DNA of 64,000 nt from the NCBI GenBank assembly GCA_020086605.1, contig JACBWW010000049.1:5179380-5243379 (forward strand). Reading direction: 5' to 3'. How positions within the stretch are numbered: position 1 is the stretch's first letter; the number at the start of each line of letters is the position of its first letter. A program made the translations under genes and the position numbers. Shown piece by piece: positions 1 through 14,340 of the stretch. The notes under the pieces were generated by a model. The model searched no databases, had not been told where the DNA came from, and worked only from the letters and a program-made list of their open reading frames with translations. Source of the stretch: Lanius collurio (Eukaryota > Chordata > Aves > Passeriformes > Laniidae).

Positions 1-3000
1 GTGGTATAGCCAGCATTTGTGATTCTCTGCATCAGTGGAGCAATGCCAAAGAGTTCTGGTGTATCAACAAATCCAGGGCAAGTGGCAGCTGCATCCTTCT
101 AGACAGATAAAGCTTATTCTGCTGCAAGTAGTGTGAATAAAACATTTGCATGTACACAGTAGGATATTTGTTTGCATGTGTACATGCATGTGTGTTTACA
201 CGTATACACCCACAATTCTGCCAGTATGGTGGGCCTGGTAACACCATCTGGTGTTAAATTTACCCATCATCTCTGCTGATAAGAGCAGTTGCCTGCAGTC
301 TTGCTAAATGTTACTCAGAAAGCTGAAGTCCTCCACATCATCAATAATCCTTTTTGGACACAGGCAGAATAAAGGAGAAAAATTACAAACAAAACAAAAC
401 AAAATCCAGATGCACATATTAGGTAAAAAATTCTGGTGTGTCTGGGCATGTGGAGGAGAGTCTGGAACAGATTGTCTCTAAGTGGATGCTGGGACTGGGA
501 GGTTGTGTAAAATGGACAAAGTACCAGGAAGGATGGAGGCTCCGGAAGTAAGACAGTTTGGAAAATGTTGCAAGTACATTTGTTGGTGTACATGTGGGGT
601 AGCATAAGAATCTGGAATGTGGAATATGTATAGATAGGATGGCTAAGGGCTGCAGATAAAAGGGAATAAGATTTAACATAGAAGTACAAAAAGGAAAGAT
701 CTTAGGGCACTAGGGAAAGAGGCAATAATAGCAGTTGTTCAGGGAAAAGGATGGGCCCAAAAGACCAGGAAGAGAAAGGAAGTGTGGGGGTAGGTCAGTA
801 CTGGGTGGGCCTATGGTCCAATAACAGCCTTGAGCTGGGTTCAGATATGTGAGAATGTAAGAAAAGAGGGAAGTCTCAAGGAAAAGTAAAGATAAAACTG
901 ACTTGCAAAGAGAAAGTAAGTGTTTGGGTCATACATTTTTTGCTGTGTGGGAAGTGATGAATGGGACACTCAAGCACAAATTATCCTTGCTGGGACTGAA
1001 GTATGCTCAGGAGAGAGAGTGCTACTGCTAATTTCAGTTGCTAGGCTCAGAATAATATCTTTTAAGCATCCATGAACTGTTGGGTTTTTTCCCCAAGTCT
1101 TCAAATTTGCTCATCTCCTTGTAGATTTTCTTATATACACTGAATAGAATAGACTGAATAGAAAATTTCAAATCCCTCTGCAAAGCATTCTAGAACTATC
1201 TAATCTTTCTTAAAAATATGGTCTTCATGTTTTTTTTCCTCTGGAACAACAGTATTCTCAGTACAGACTTAGCTGTTTTGATTCAAACAAATTAATTCTG
1301 ACTCTGCCTGGATAGCCCTAGCAGGGAAAAACCCTTAATCAAGATGTTTAGCAAAGTTATGAGACGCTAATAAAAGATCCTGAAAGAGGGAGTATTGAGC
1401 AACATTAATTACAGGAAATGCTAGAATATTTATAGACACATACACAGATATTTGTAGAACAACCTCTAGGCTTTAAACTTTCCTGGCCTAATCTCAGCAG
1501 AGAGACCCTTTCAAGTGATAACCTAAATATTTTGGTTCAGTATGTTTATAAGCAACTCATGGATTCCCTTGAAAAAAATGAATGGAGTCTGGCACATGTT
1601 AGGGGTTGTGGCTGACTGTAAATTTTATTCATTAGGGAGTAAATTTTGCTATAAATACTTTCTTTATTTGTTTGGAAGAAACTGCATTTTGACTTTGATT
1701 TTTTGAAAGATAAAGCTGAAGCAATCATTTACAGTCATGTTTTACTGTCTGCTGGGGCTTCCTAATCCAATGATTTCTGAAAACATTTTCAATTCAGAAA
1801 CAATTTGTTTTCTCATATTACCAACAATGTGACACTTTGGGGAGATCTTTGCAGCAGAACTCTGAGAAGTCACACTAGAAGAAAATTTGGCTTGATTTTG
1901 GTTTTTGAGCATTAGAATCCTTCATACTGACCTAATAATTATCCAGGGTAATTCAAAATACATTCAAAATGGCTGTAATTTCACATTCAGCCTTAAAAGC
2001 TGCGTTGAAGTTTGGTGTATGGAATGAAAACACAAATCATCAGCTATGGAAAGCCAGTGATATTGTGGTGATAACCAGGTGCTTAATAGAACAGTCTTTT
2101 ATGAGCAGAACTCTTATTCACAGAAATTACTTACATTTTTCCAATTATATAAGAGCTTGAAAACCCTTGTTTTAAACATTAAATCCTATTACAGATTACT
2201 GCACATTACAGAAAAAAGAGCCCGCTTTCCCTCTACACTCAGTTTGCCTTCTGGTAGGAAAGGAATGCTGTTATTCACAAACATTTAAGTCACAGTTACG
2301 ATGCCCACAAATCTGTAAAATCCTGTTCAAACCCAGGCAGCAGGAAAGGTGCTGTGTTGATTCATCTGGCTGCAGGTAAAGGCTATTTTCCCTGTTATAG
2401 AACAGCCTCTTTGTTGCACACCAGTCTGTGCCCCAGGAATAAACACTGCTGCATAGGCACATCTTCAGGCAAACACTCCGGAGTATGACATTTACTGAGG
2501 TGTTACCAGGAAATGAACACTTAGGACATGAGACTTAAGGGGAGGAAAAAACCATCCAATATTAAATTGCCAGCTTCTTGGACTGTCTTATCCACTCCAC
2601 TGAACTTTGTGAAAATGTCTCTTTACACCATCTGAAATCTTGGACCATGATCTTTTAGGATAGGCAGCAGTTTATCTAAATTGCTTGCCAAGAGAAAACA
2701 CAGCACTAGATTTGCTGCTACTCAGCTAAGTATTTATCACGTCAGTCTACTTCAGCTGTGTCCTGCTGCTGTTAGGCATCACCTTCATGTTTCTTTTTAC
2801 CTAAGATAAATAAATCGGTGTCATCTTGGAGGTTTAGTTGCAACTGCAGTTTAGAGATAAAAAATATACCTTGTGAGTAACTTTCTTAAAGCAAACAAAA
2901 CCTCAAAACCCCTCATAACTCTCCCAAATTATAAACCTCAGGAGAAATTAATTAGAAATAGTAACAAATAGCAGTAGTGAAAATATTACATCTTGAAAAT

Positions 3001-3824
3001 ATTACAGGTCCTTTTACTATTCTTTAAGTCAAGCAAATCTAGAAAAAAAGGCAGGCAGTGGTGTTTCTTTTACTGCTTACATGAGCCGTAAAATAAAATG
3101 TTTGGAAAATACCAGTATTAAATGACAAATGAGGTCATTTAGAGCACAAATAATACTTTATTTATCAGAAGTGAAATAATATAGATCAACACTTACAACT
3201 TCTGTATCAACCTGCTATTTGGAGTAAATAGAAAAATAAAATATTTCCTTAAAAACACTCAGATGATTTGTTTCAGGGCTCATAACATCTTTTATAAACA
3301 GCAGTTTAGTAATACCTAATACCAGTGGTGCTGTAACTAATTTAGACTATGTATGCCAAAGAAATAATGTTTAGAGAGTTTTATTAGACTGATCTAATTG
3401 AAAAATGACATCTGCTGTAGGGCATAGAAGGATTGTGAAGCTTGTCTATGTTTTTCCAGACTGGTGATGTTATTGTTGCATATATTGCTTTAAAAGGCAC
3501 AAAAATGTTGAGGACAAGCAAAATGTCCTTGGGCCTTTTGAGGCTGGGTTCTTACCTTGAGCTTATGTGTGAACTCAGAGGATGGCCCCAGCAGGTTTGC
3601 CTCCCATTCCCAGGTGTGCTGGGCAACCTGGCCACCTTCCCTTTGTACAGGGCAACTGCACACTGCAAGAAGTCTCTTTCCATGGGATACATTTCAGGAA
3701 AAGTGAGTGGGGTTTCTTCTGGTGGTGGATTAACTTGTCCACTGCTTAATTTGTGGTGAGCTTGCCTCTTTATGTCTTGGAATATCTTAAACCATTTACC
3801 AACAGCCTAAATATCCCTCGACTG
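1..3824. other. Non-coding stretch, no gene seen
   Basis: I find no exon, RNA gene or clear transposon. Positions 141-216 are rich in alternating TG/CA steps around short palindromes such as GCATGTGTACATGC. About 440-930 is purine-rich on the plus strand, which explains the open minus-strand frames there. A 16 bp tandem pair sits at 2978-3006 (TGAAAATATTACA repeated with period 16). The frames of 60-124 codons have no recognisable motif. Confidence 0.7.
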
Positions 3825-4240
3825 TGCAGCTCCACTTAAGCCAGTGTTAGTTGACAGCTACCACCAGAAGCAGAAGTTGAGAAGAGAAATAGAGCTCAAA
3901 CCCCCTTTATGGTGTTAAGTCATTTATTCCCTCTGTCCTGGAGGGGGACAGAGGACCCGACCTGGGCAGAGCCGGCGAGGTGAGAGGGTGGGGCTTTGTG
4001 TCCTGCTGGTTTTATCACAGACAGGGGGAAAGGGGATCCCAGGGGCGGGGATGGGATAAACAACCAACCAGATCAGAGCCCGGGCTGCTGGAACATCAGA
4101 CAGACCCGCCTCAGTCACATGGCAGGGTCCCGGCCGGGTGGGGGAGAGGGGGACATTTACCGCAACCGATTCTCCTTTCACACTGGTGCTCTCAGAGACC
4201 TGAGTGAGCAGGGTGGGTAGATAGAATCCCTTCATGCATG
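3825..4240 (-). mobile_element. Candidate solo LTR of an endogenous retrovirus
   Basis: A GC- and CpG-rich island about 400 bp long stands out from its AT-rich flanks. Read on the minus strand it has LTR layout: a GC-rich U3-like part, a TATA-like GATAAAACC (plus 4011-4016 reads TTTATC), then an AATAAA polyadenylation signal about 85 bp downstream (plus 3923-3928 reads TTTATT), then a U5-like segment ending near GTCAACTAACA. No gag, pol or env sequence lies next to it, so a solo LTR left by recombination is the simplest reading. The exact ends are unsure: TG starts at 3823, 3825 or 3845 are possible and I saw no convincing target-site duplication. A CpG-rich promoter is a weaker alternative, since no exon follows on either side. 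Confidence 0.5.
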
Positions 4241-7200
4241 GAAGAGTGCTTGGGTGTATTTTGGAAGTAGTATTGAATGTCTGCTATGTAATTTTCTGAT
4301 CCTTAGAACAACTTTCTGTCATGATGCACACATAAGCTGGCTGTAGTTACAATTTTTATGTGCTGTGATAACATTCCATCATATTAATTAACAGGATCCC
4401 TTACTACTCTGCATTCTCCTCTCCAGCTACTGATTCCTGCTTTACATTTTATACTGTATGATTGAAAGCATCTATATAACACTTATCATGCTTAGGTCAG
4501 GGTCCATGACTTTTTTCCTACCTCAGTGACTTAGGAAACAGTCCTAACACTGGTTTTAAAGGTACTGTGGTAGTTTGAATGACTTACTGTGCTGGAAAGT
4601 CTGAAGTAGAAAAATAGCCATGCTACCCAAGATAGGTAGACTGTTTATGCTGGGAATAGGATTCAACTCATTCTAAGACAGATTTATAGTAGAAAAGATG
4701 AATCACACTCAAAAACTTTTTTTCTCTCCCCTTCTGAGTATGAAAAAGATGTTTAAAATGTGTCTTTCCTAGATGCCACTGGTAACTGCTTTGTCTTTTT
4801 GTAATTTATTATATAAAGAGTAACATGTGTCAGCTCCAGCAAACAAGATATTTATTTATCAAATAAATGAATAAATACATCCATCACTCTTTGAAAAATA
4901 CTGGGACATTTAAGTCAGGCACTTGAAAGCAACATTATAGTAACAGAAACTGTAAGTGATAGTGATAATGCTGGAAAGCTTTTATCAAATTAAGTGAAGG
5001 GTTTGGATCAGCTCCCAACAGCAATGGCTTCATTTCTCAGAAACCAGCAGCTGGTTACCTGCAGCACCTCTGCTTGCTGTTCCAGCAGAGTCCTTATATC
5101 CTGAAGGGATGCTGGGAATTGCTTCAAGGCTCTGATCAGTCCCATAGATTAAGACAGTCTCACACAGCTGTGCATGGGTATGGATTAATCCTTTCATTGA
5201 AACACTGGGATTTGAAATGGGAGTTGTTGATTTTGGTTGACAGTATCTTGGCAGAGAGGAGACAGGCAGAGCCCTTCTCCTCCATTAGTAGTTCTTGTTT
5301 CTGCTGTTTTATTAAAAACAACTCATCATATTTGTAAGCTTCAATGAACTATTCTTCTTAACATACTCCCACACAAGGATCCATTGAACAACTTGCATTG
5401 TCTCAGCTATTTTGAGGATAAACATTTCTTCTGGAGTGATGATGAAACCTGCAATTGCTAAAGTTTCAAAGATAAAAAATATCACCTTCTTCAGCCCATT
5501 ACAGGGGGTAATTTCTTTGCTACTTGTGAAAATACAAGTTAGGAGGAATAACATCACCCTTAAAAACAACGGCAGAAAGAGGGTAGTAGTAGGACCTTGG
5601 CTCAGGAGTGTGTTAAAAACCATGTTCATTCCTGGAAGGAATGTTAGATGAAAAAATATTAATCAGTTACTAATGATACAAGTAACCTTTACAATGAAGG
5701 AATCACCTTTCTCTGGGTTTCCTATGGGTTATTTGTTTTCATACTCCTTAAGCACAAACAGTATTTATCTAAATCAGACAAGGTGTTAAAATAATTTTAA
5801 TGGATAATGCAGTGAGAATTTAGTAAATAAAGATTGTGTAGAGACTAATTTTGTGAAGTGCCTTGCTCCCTTAAGCTTATTCTTACTTTAGAATAGAATT
5901 CAGGGATGACTTAGGCTTTTGGGAGCCTTGCATCTCTAATAATTTGTGGGAGTAAGCCTCTTCCATCCCTAAAAGTGTATTGCATTCCAGCTGCCTTAGG
6001 TAGCTCTAATGTAATATGCTTGGATGCAAAATGCAGTATAGTAGGTTTGCATGGCAGTTTGCCCAGACTAATATAGCAACTTCTAGATGTTAATTAGTCA
6101 CAGTGGAGCTCCACAATAAAGCTTGTTTGTTCAGCACTTGCTCAGGTATCTTCATGCTGCACAGCTTTATGACATATAGGTATAAACCTGGGTGCTTCTA
6201 AAATTGTAATTTCTTGCCTGAGAGAAAATTAATGTAAAAATACCCATGCAGATCCCATGTTTTGCAGCTGCCTGCTGATTTCCAGATCAGGTGTGCTCAG
6301 TGGGGGCCATACCTGCCCTGCAACATTTCACTCCATCAGCAGAGAACTTTTGACAGGACTAGGTCTGAGTTGAAACACTTTTTAGCCCTTGCCATGCAGT
6401 GCTGTTAAAATGGGATCCATAAATTCCAACTCTGTCCTACATTGCTCTGTTGATGTTGCAGAACTAACTTAAATGAAGCATAATTTAAACATATTTAGAG
6501 GAAAAGTTGCCTTGAGGAAATGATTCTCAGTAGAAGCTGTAGGAAGAGCACTCGGTAAATCCCTTACATCTATCTTATAATTTGAGGAATACCTGTAGGC
6601 TTCCTTCAGGGCTGTATTCATCATCCAGTTTGGAAGAGCAGTAGATGCAGTGGGAAGCTGTAGAGACCAGGCTGCATCCAGTTTTATTCTAGTTCAGCTC
6701 TGTTTGGGATAGTTCTGTTAGGAGTCTGGCTTCTCCACTGAAGTTGTGGTTAGATACAAACTCAGACAAGCAATAAAGTGACCCATATTGTTCACTCCTT
6801 TTTTCAGCTTTCTAAAGCCTCATCTGTTGCCTTTCCCCCATTCATTAAGCTAGGAATAATAACAGGTAATGTTTAAAAAGTCAAAATTTTGAGGGAGAGA
6901 GTTCAATTTCTATTTGGACCTTTGTCTTGTTGGTTTAGAAGTGTAATTCCACGTTTCTCTTCTCTGTGCATGTAGCACTGGTGAAAGGTGCCAGACTGAC
7001 ATGCCTGGGGAATGAATAACTCCTTTTATGCACAGTTGGTGTCTGAGTACATCAGAGGTTTTGGGCTAGCAAATCTCCTTAATCCTAAGAAGTAAATTGC
7101 TAAAAGATGTTGTCAGTAAATGTTAATTATTTTCCCTTAGATGGAACTCAAAACCAGAGAGAAAGGAGATCAAGAAATACAGACACGCCTGATAATTCTG

Positions 7201-10200
7201 AACATATCACCAGGAAAGGCTGCTCTGCCAGGGTGATAAGGGAGTGTCCTGCTCTCCCATCTTGTTTTGAATATGCCTACCAATTTCCTATCAAATGTCA
7301 CAGGCTCCAACCACTCTGCAGCTAACCCATGCAATGCAAACACAAAACTGCAAAACCCCACCCTTTAGCTCCTTGGTGATGCATTTTCTTTCAAGACAAA
7401 ACAGCTGTGACAGTTTTTCTTAAATCGTGAATTTTCTACTCAAGAAAAACAGCAGTTCAGTTTTCTAAAAATATCTTTGCATGCCAGAGCTGAGAAGTCT
7501 AAAGGAATGTGCCAATTAATTGACTAGGGAACTTAAAAATGGAAACCTGTCAGATGGATGTTTCTGGACTGTAGATCAGGAGGAAAGGAAGATGGAGCGC
7601 AATGTGTGTGCTGGCATTTCTAACCAATCATGCAGCTTGGAGTAGGCACTCTGAGCCAGGTGATACTAATGGGGAAGGAGCTATTGCTCCCCTTCCTCTC
7701 TCCTTTGCCAGTCTTAACTGACTCATTGCTTTGGAAATTCTTGGCTAACATATTCATTCATTTCTCACAGAAACTAAGTGTTGCAGCTAGAAATAAAACA
7801 GAAGATGGCTAGTAGCTACGTATCTATGGAGAATTCATAATGCATGATTTCACGTCTCAGAAACTTCAGAAAAGTTATAATTTATTCCTTTTCCTGCTCT
7901 GCAATATGTCTAATACTTCTGGTATAAAAACTGCAGGATCCAACTGCTCATATTAACAGCAGTATTGAGAAGTGTTTAGTGGTTATGAACCCTTCATCCC
8001 AGCACACACAATGCCCAGGATACTGGGACAACTGCACAGCTGATAGAAGAAGAATGGGCCACCCTTGATACTGCAGGGAGTTTGAAGACTGATTTTCTTG
8101 GTGCCTGCGCCCTTAACTTTCTTCCTGTGCAACTCACACAGCTTCTACTTCCTTCCTGATTCCTCTACAGGTTTTCTGGGTGAATAGGAGGCCATGCACT
8201 GGCTTTTCAAAATTATTAATAGTTGAATATTGGGGCAGTACTGAGTTAAGTGGCTCTGGTTTCCCTCTCTCCCAGTGCCTAAGAAGCTGACTTTCAACTG
8301 TGGTGGTGGAACTCCTTTGAGTCTCTCACCTACGTCTACCAATATTTTTATCAAATGCTTATGAACTCTATCCTTGGAATAGAATACCACCTGTACTCCA
8401 GTAAAATTAAGCAGCTTTTCAGCAGACTAATTTAGCATCTCATGTATTAGATTCATGTTATTCTGAGCAGGTGTCAGAATGTTTTTTTCATGTCAAACAC
8501 CTGGACTACTTAAGACTACCTTTGGTGACGATACATTGCCTTTTGCCCAGAAAACCTGCAGCACAACTTTTTCTCCTCGCAAAACTGACTTTTTAAGAGA
8601 AGCTTTTTACAAAACATGTCTATTCTAGATGAGTAACTTTGATATCACCTCCAAAAAAAATTCCCCATCAGCCCTAAATAGTTTGAATGTGAAAATTCTT
8701 TATGGCAGTTGTGATTGATGGTGTCTGAATGCAGGTACCCTTCTTCTCCAGGTCTTCTTTACTTCCAGCTGACTGCATTGCTGACTGTCAGCTCCCATAA
8801 TGCACAGTCCTCAAGAGAACAGGTTTATGATCCCTCATGGGAGTCAGAGTTTGCTCTAAAGAGGTTTTCTGCAGAGGAGAAATGGACCAAGAAGAATTAG
8901 GGAGTCACTTCCCAAAAGGCACTGCAGGAATATTTCTGACAAAAACTTTTTTTTTTTTCACTTTAAAAAAGTATTTTGATTTTTGGGGGTAGACCCATTT
9001 CTGATATCCAGCCAGCATATTTGTGAATGCTTTTCTTATTAATTATTCAGCTTTCCTGTGCATCCCTCTTGCCAATAAAACTCTTAGGTTGGAGACAGAT
9101 ATCGGAAGGCTTTGCAAGGATAGTCTGGCTGACAGCATAGAGAGGATGATGGAGTCAGCCAGCTCAACCAGCTGCCACAGTGCTGAGCTGCCCACAAACA
9201 CAGAAGCATTTCAGAGATGGAGTTATGACCACAAGAGTCTCACAGTCAGCATATTAATTTGGTTTAGAGGAGTAATGTGTCTGATGCCATATGGTGGAGC
9301 TAATCTTGTTTATCACTGCTTCACTGCCCCATCCATTTGGTTTGTAGTAGGAATTATCACACAAATAGCTACTGCTGAGACCTTCTACAGAGACAGGTGT
9401 GAGTGGTCTGGGGAGGTCTCAGGAGAGTGCAGTTGGAGACTGAATAGAGACAAGAAAGCTCATCCTTTCTGAGTTACACCAAAACACCCAGCATGAGATA
9501 GATAAACAGCTCAACTCTGAGATGGACTTCTAGTGAACTGTTTTTTTAATTTCATCCCCAGAATTCTACATTTTAGTCAGAATATTTTATTAATTACTGA
9601 AGATTTGTCTGTAATTAATTTACTGACAAAATCCTATGTACTGATACACATGGAGTGAATTACTTAATGATTACAGGTTTCTTGTTCATGCCTGTCAGAT
9701 CAACTCACAATGCAGTAATTATACTGCCTCATCTCACCAGTAACCTGCCTTTGCAGTATTTAATGTTATTTCCCTGCCCACCTTGGGCATCTGTGCTGAA
9801 TTTTATGCTCATCTGTTCTCAGCAACAGAAAATTAGCCACTGACCACAGATATTGCCTATGAAGGTCCCTGCCTTGAACTATTGATTGGTAAAGTAAATG
9901 CTAGACTGAGTGTGGAAACAAAAGACCTTTTGGTTAGACTTGACTTTTGTTAGACTTTGAACACACTCAAAAGGACTAAATGGCTTTTTGATACAGTCTT
10001 GAGTTGGCAGCAGAGTCTCACCCTCTAAAATTTGGCTGTCACTTTTTTATTCTCATGTATTTCTAGAGGTCTAGGATTATTCCCAATGTGAGGTTTGCCT
10101 CTGACTCCACTGAGAGCAGGCACTTACCCTCTGTGGCTCAGTAGCTCCTGGAAGAGCGTGTCAGGGTACCTGCTAGAAGAGGGATGTCAGCTCCTGTGCC

Positions 10201-13200
10201 TGCTTAGTTCCATCAGGAACTGGTGTATACAGCAGCTAATTCCCTGCTTGAACACCTTGATTCTAATGGGTGAACCTGTATAACACCTTCCTTTTCACAC
10301 TCCAACATGAGTCATGCTGGGAAGACTGCAGGGTGCCAGCTTTCTAATGTCTGTGAGAAGCAGAGCAGTGTTCACACTTTCCAAAGCATTAGTCATTCAA
10401 ATCCACCCTCAGTCTTTCTTCTGTCATACATTTATTTGTGCATGAGCAGGTAAGCTCAGAATAAGTTAGAATCTCTTCTTGGAAAGAAGGAGCTGTGTAA
10501 GACAACTCTGCACAAGGTTCAAAATAAAAATCCTGCAATTCCACTGTTGTGTATTTCACTTCTACCTGTGGCACCTGTAAAACTATCAAGGTTGAAAGAA
10601 ACCTGGAAGCAAAAGCTGTTTGCATGCTTGGGAAATACTTTTGAGAAGTTTTCCTTCTCATTCTTCTATTATAAGGAAGAGATTATCCCAGTACTTGCAA
10701 GAAAGAAGGATAAAGTTCAACCATCTAAACCCATCTTCCTCCTTCTGGCCTTTATTGACACTCACTGGCATTTCAGTCCTGAAGCTTAGTTATAGTAATC
10801 ACTTCAGACAACTCACCAGCTGGAGAGAGCCTGGATAACTGGTGCTATCCTCTGTCAGGAGAGAGTGGGGGTGAGGAATAAGAAACCCAAGAAAAAAAAA
10901 TTTGGATGATGAGGGCATTTTGTTTCTCCCCCTTACAAACTGTGGCTCTCTCATGTCAAATCCCAGAGAGTGAAAACACAGCAACAAGTTTAGTTCTGTG
11001 GTGCAGCCCAAGAAAGAGCAATGTCATCAAACCTGCCTGCTTTTGGGTCTGATTCTGCAGGTTTTATGTATGTGTAAATACACACATACACACTCGTATA
11101 TCACCTGAAGACAGTCACCATGCAAATATGCAAAGTCGTCAAAAATATAATTCATTCTACATTGTTAGAAATTAAATTTTAAAGAACAAGGTCAAAATAT
11201 CTGCATAATCCCCAATCCCAGCACCAGGTTAAGCACAAGCAGTAATCTTTTCTCTCTCAGTACAGAAATGCGCAGAAAATTAAAGGACTGGCATCAGTAC
11301 CCTGCCAGAACAAGTGCTTTGCTGCTCAGACTAGTTTTTGGAAGAAAACAAAATCTAGAAAAAGGAGATTTATTTCCTCCAAAATTATCTGTTCTTTCAA
11401 TGCACACACTGACAAGAAATATCCTGTAACCAGTATACTCCAAACACAACAGTAAAATGAGGAACAGAAGAGCAACTTCCATTATTTGGAAACAACAAAA
11501 GGTGAAGGAGAAACTATATCTTTGGCATTTCCAAATCCCCTCTCCAGCTGTGAGGAAGACAAACAAGCAGATAACTCTTCTGCAATTTCTTCCCTCTCCC
11601 TCTTTGCAGCATTGGCATCACAGAAAGTAAGCAGCTATGACATCTGATAGACCCAGGGTTATGTTGTTCTCTAAACCTCCTCCTTCCCACCTCCCAGAAC
11701 CCTGTTGTGCTGGCTGTGCCCATTCTCAGGCTGAGTGTTTTCCCTGAGACATCAATGTCTACAAATTTGAATGAATGAATGAAATTTTGCTCTCATTTTC
11801 TCAGACACATGCATTTGAAAGACATTTATTGGACAAAGAAACAGGGGGACCCAAAAGAAGCAGTGCCAGCCAAGCGTCCTTCCCCAGCTGACAGCTACAG
11901 AGCAGTCTGGTGGTGGGAAGAGGAGATTCCCAGCATCCCATAGCCCTGCAGTCCATGCTGACTGCCAATGTTTTTTCCTGCTCTTGATCTGTTATCCTCA
12001 CAGCTCCAGCCTGCACACCAGCTGTCTCTCACCAGAAAGGAACTATTTTGCTTGACCTCAGTGACGCACATCAGTGATGAACAAAATGCCATAATACTTT
12101 TTTGTTTTCCAAGTAACACAAAAGAAATGTGACAAGGTGGCTGAAAGCTTTGTCAAAAATCTCATTTTCTGTTATTAAACTTGAGTGAAGATGCTCATTG
12201 TAATTTCAGGAAAACTTTGGCTTATCTAGCTTTACCAGCCATATCTCTTTTATGACCAAGAGTACCCTCAGGAAGTTTCTCCTTAAAACTTTCTCCCACT
12301 GAGGACTAGGGACAGTGAAGTTATTTGATAATTGTCAAGGATAGCTTTTGTGGGCCAGATGACATATAGCTCATTGCCTAAGCCACATCTCCAAAATTTT
12401 GGTTACCTCTTGGCTAATAAGAATTCCCTCACAGGAGTAAGTTAAAGAATATTGTGTTAAAGAGAAAAAGCCTGAAATAATGAGCTAAAAAGAGATAGAT
12501 GGAAATAGTGCAGATCTTCTATTGTGGGAGATATATTTGGTTTTTTAGAACTTATAAACGAAGGAGAAAAATAGTTCTGGCTAAAATAATTGTGAAAAGC
12601 TCTACTCGTACAAGTCCCACTGGAAGAAAACTTTCATCTCCAGATTCAAGCTCCATTATCTGACAGATAATGGAATTATCTGCAGGAAATGAAAAAGATG
12701 ACAAAGATTAAATGTGGGATTCACCTAATCTAACTTCATCTTCTTGAAATTCAGGTGACTAAATTAAATCCATCCTCTTGGCTCCCTATATTGAGTACAG
12801 AGTGGGAGAAATAGATCCAAAGAGTAATTAATCTTCTGTCTTCCAGTCATCTGTCTTACATAGGTATGAGTTGCCTTCAAGAGGGATGTCCATCTCCACT
12901 GACTCCTGAAAAAATCCAGACAGGCTTGGTAGAACTATGAAAAGCCAAGTATGCTCAGTCCCAAGGGTCAGAGAGTGAATTGTTCATGCCAGGGAGAGTG
13001 GAATGCAATGGTTTGTTTTGACTTGGAGAATAGCCTAGGACAGGACACAACATCTTTGATATGAAGACATCAGATACAAAATACTAACAAATTTGTATCC
13101 TTTCTCTGCTACTTCCATAAAATACGACATTTTTTCTATTAAAAATGGAGCGGTGTTGTCTTGAAAAATAGTTGTCTTTATGAACACATAAAAAGAAATT

Positions 13201-14340
13201 CTGAAGCATGCAAATACATGGGCCCTGAGGGGTTTTGTTTCCCCTTAACTCACCGACTTCATTTTTTACTGTGAGTGGTAAAGCAAAACCCCTCTGCAGA
13301 AACATGCACTCCTACAATGTGTTATGGATTTCCAGTGGTGAACTATTACGTATTTTGCAATTAACACAGCATGAAAGAACCATCACTTCTATGGATCTCA
13401 GAGTTCACACTTTAATGAGAGCCAAGATAAATTGTTTCAGTTTTGGTGTATTGGCTACCAAATTGACCCTGATCCATAGCTCACTTCAGGCTTCTGTAAT
13501 TCCAATAATCTTGCAGTATGTTCAGATCCACCAAATGCAAGCACCTAAAATTCACTCATGCTACTCCAGAAGCTAAAACCAGAAGAAAAACCCATATATT
13601 CTGCTCAGGTTTAATTTTTTTTCCTTCTCTTCCTGTGAAATATAACACCTCTTCCACATCCATTTACACTGGTATTTGTCAAGAAATGAAATACTGCAGA
13701 ACCTGACTTAGTACCTTGAGGCAATTCCTTAGTGATGGAATTATCTTTATTAGCAGATGACATAATTTCTCTTCTCAGAGTGCAAAATACAGAGTAAAGA
13801 GAGGTGAAGGGACAGAGGCAACTCTATGCCCTCACCATATTTAACAAACCCTGTCCATAGAGTCTGACAGGGCACTTTCTATTCTGGGTCCATTTGTATA
13901 TATTCTTCAGAAAAGGCAGCACATGAATGAGGCTGCTGATTGTTGCTGTCAGCATCCAAGGTGGATGTTAAAAAAGAATGGATATTTCTCTGCATATCAG
14001 CACTTCCCAAAACTCACCTCAGTGATTGCACACTGAGAAATAATAGTGCTCATGCTGAGTATGTAGCATAATGTGTGGAATTCCTGGGTCACAAATCTTC
14101 CTTAACAGCTATGGGATGGGGATGCAGGAAGTTTTTTGGGGAGGTGGGTGATGAATTTCACAGGTCCTACAGAGCAGTTGGTTACAGCTAGATCCTGAGA
14201 TAGTGACTGAATAAAAAACGAAAGGTGACTGTGGCTGAGTTCCTAATCCTGGTGAGGATCTATGAACTGAGTGCCACCCACATGGCAGGAGATGTGAGCA
14301 ATGATTGACTTAATGGTCTGTTTGTGCTCTCCCAACTGCC
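4241..14340. other. Long non-coding stretch, no gene seen
   Basis: About 10 kb with no recognisable exon or repeat family. Small items: a T run at 8948-8959; a 9 bp inverted repeat at 9589-9597 / 9611-9619 (ATTAATTAC and its complement, 13 nt apart); and a TG/CA tract at 11064-11098 with short self-complementarity. The longest frame, 149 codons at 9023-9472 plus, has no domain that I recognise and no splice context that I could support. A 105-codon minus frame at 5312-5629 is rich in hydrophobic residues but also unrecognised. Confidence 0.65.

Noticed and set aside
5312..5629. 105-codon hydrophobic minus-strand frame, considered as a receptor or membrane-protein pseudogene
   Set aside because: No family motif could be recognised and no flanking homologous frames were found.
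9023..9472. 149-codon plus-strand frame
   Set aside because: No known domain, no splice-site support and no neighbouring coding signal.
11064..11098. TG/CA tract considered as a microsatellite or hairpin gene
   Set aside because: Short and interrupted; complementarity follows from the TG/CA composition.
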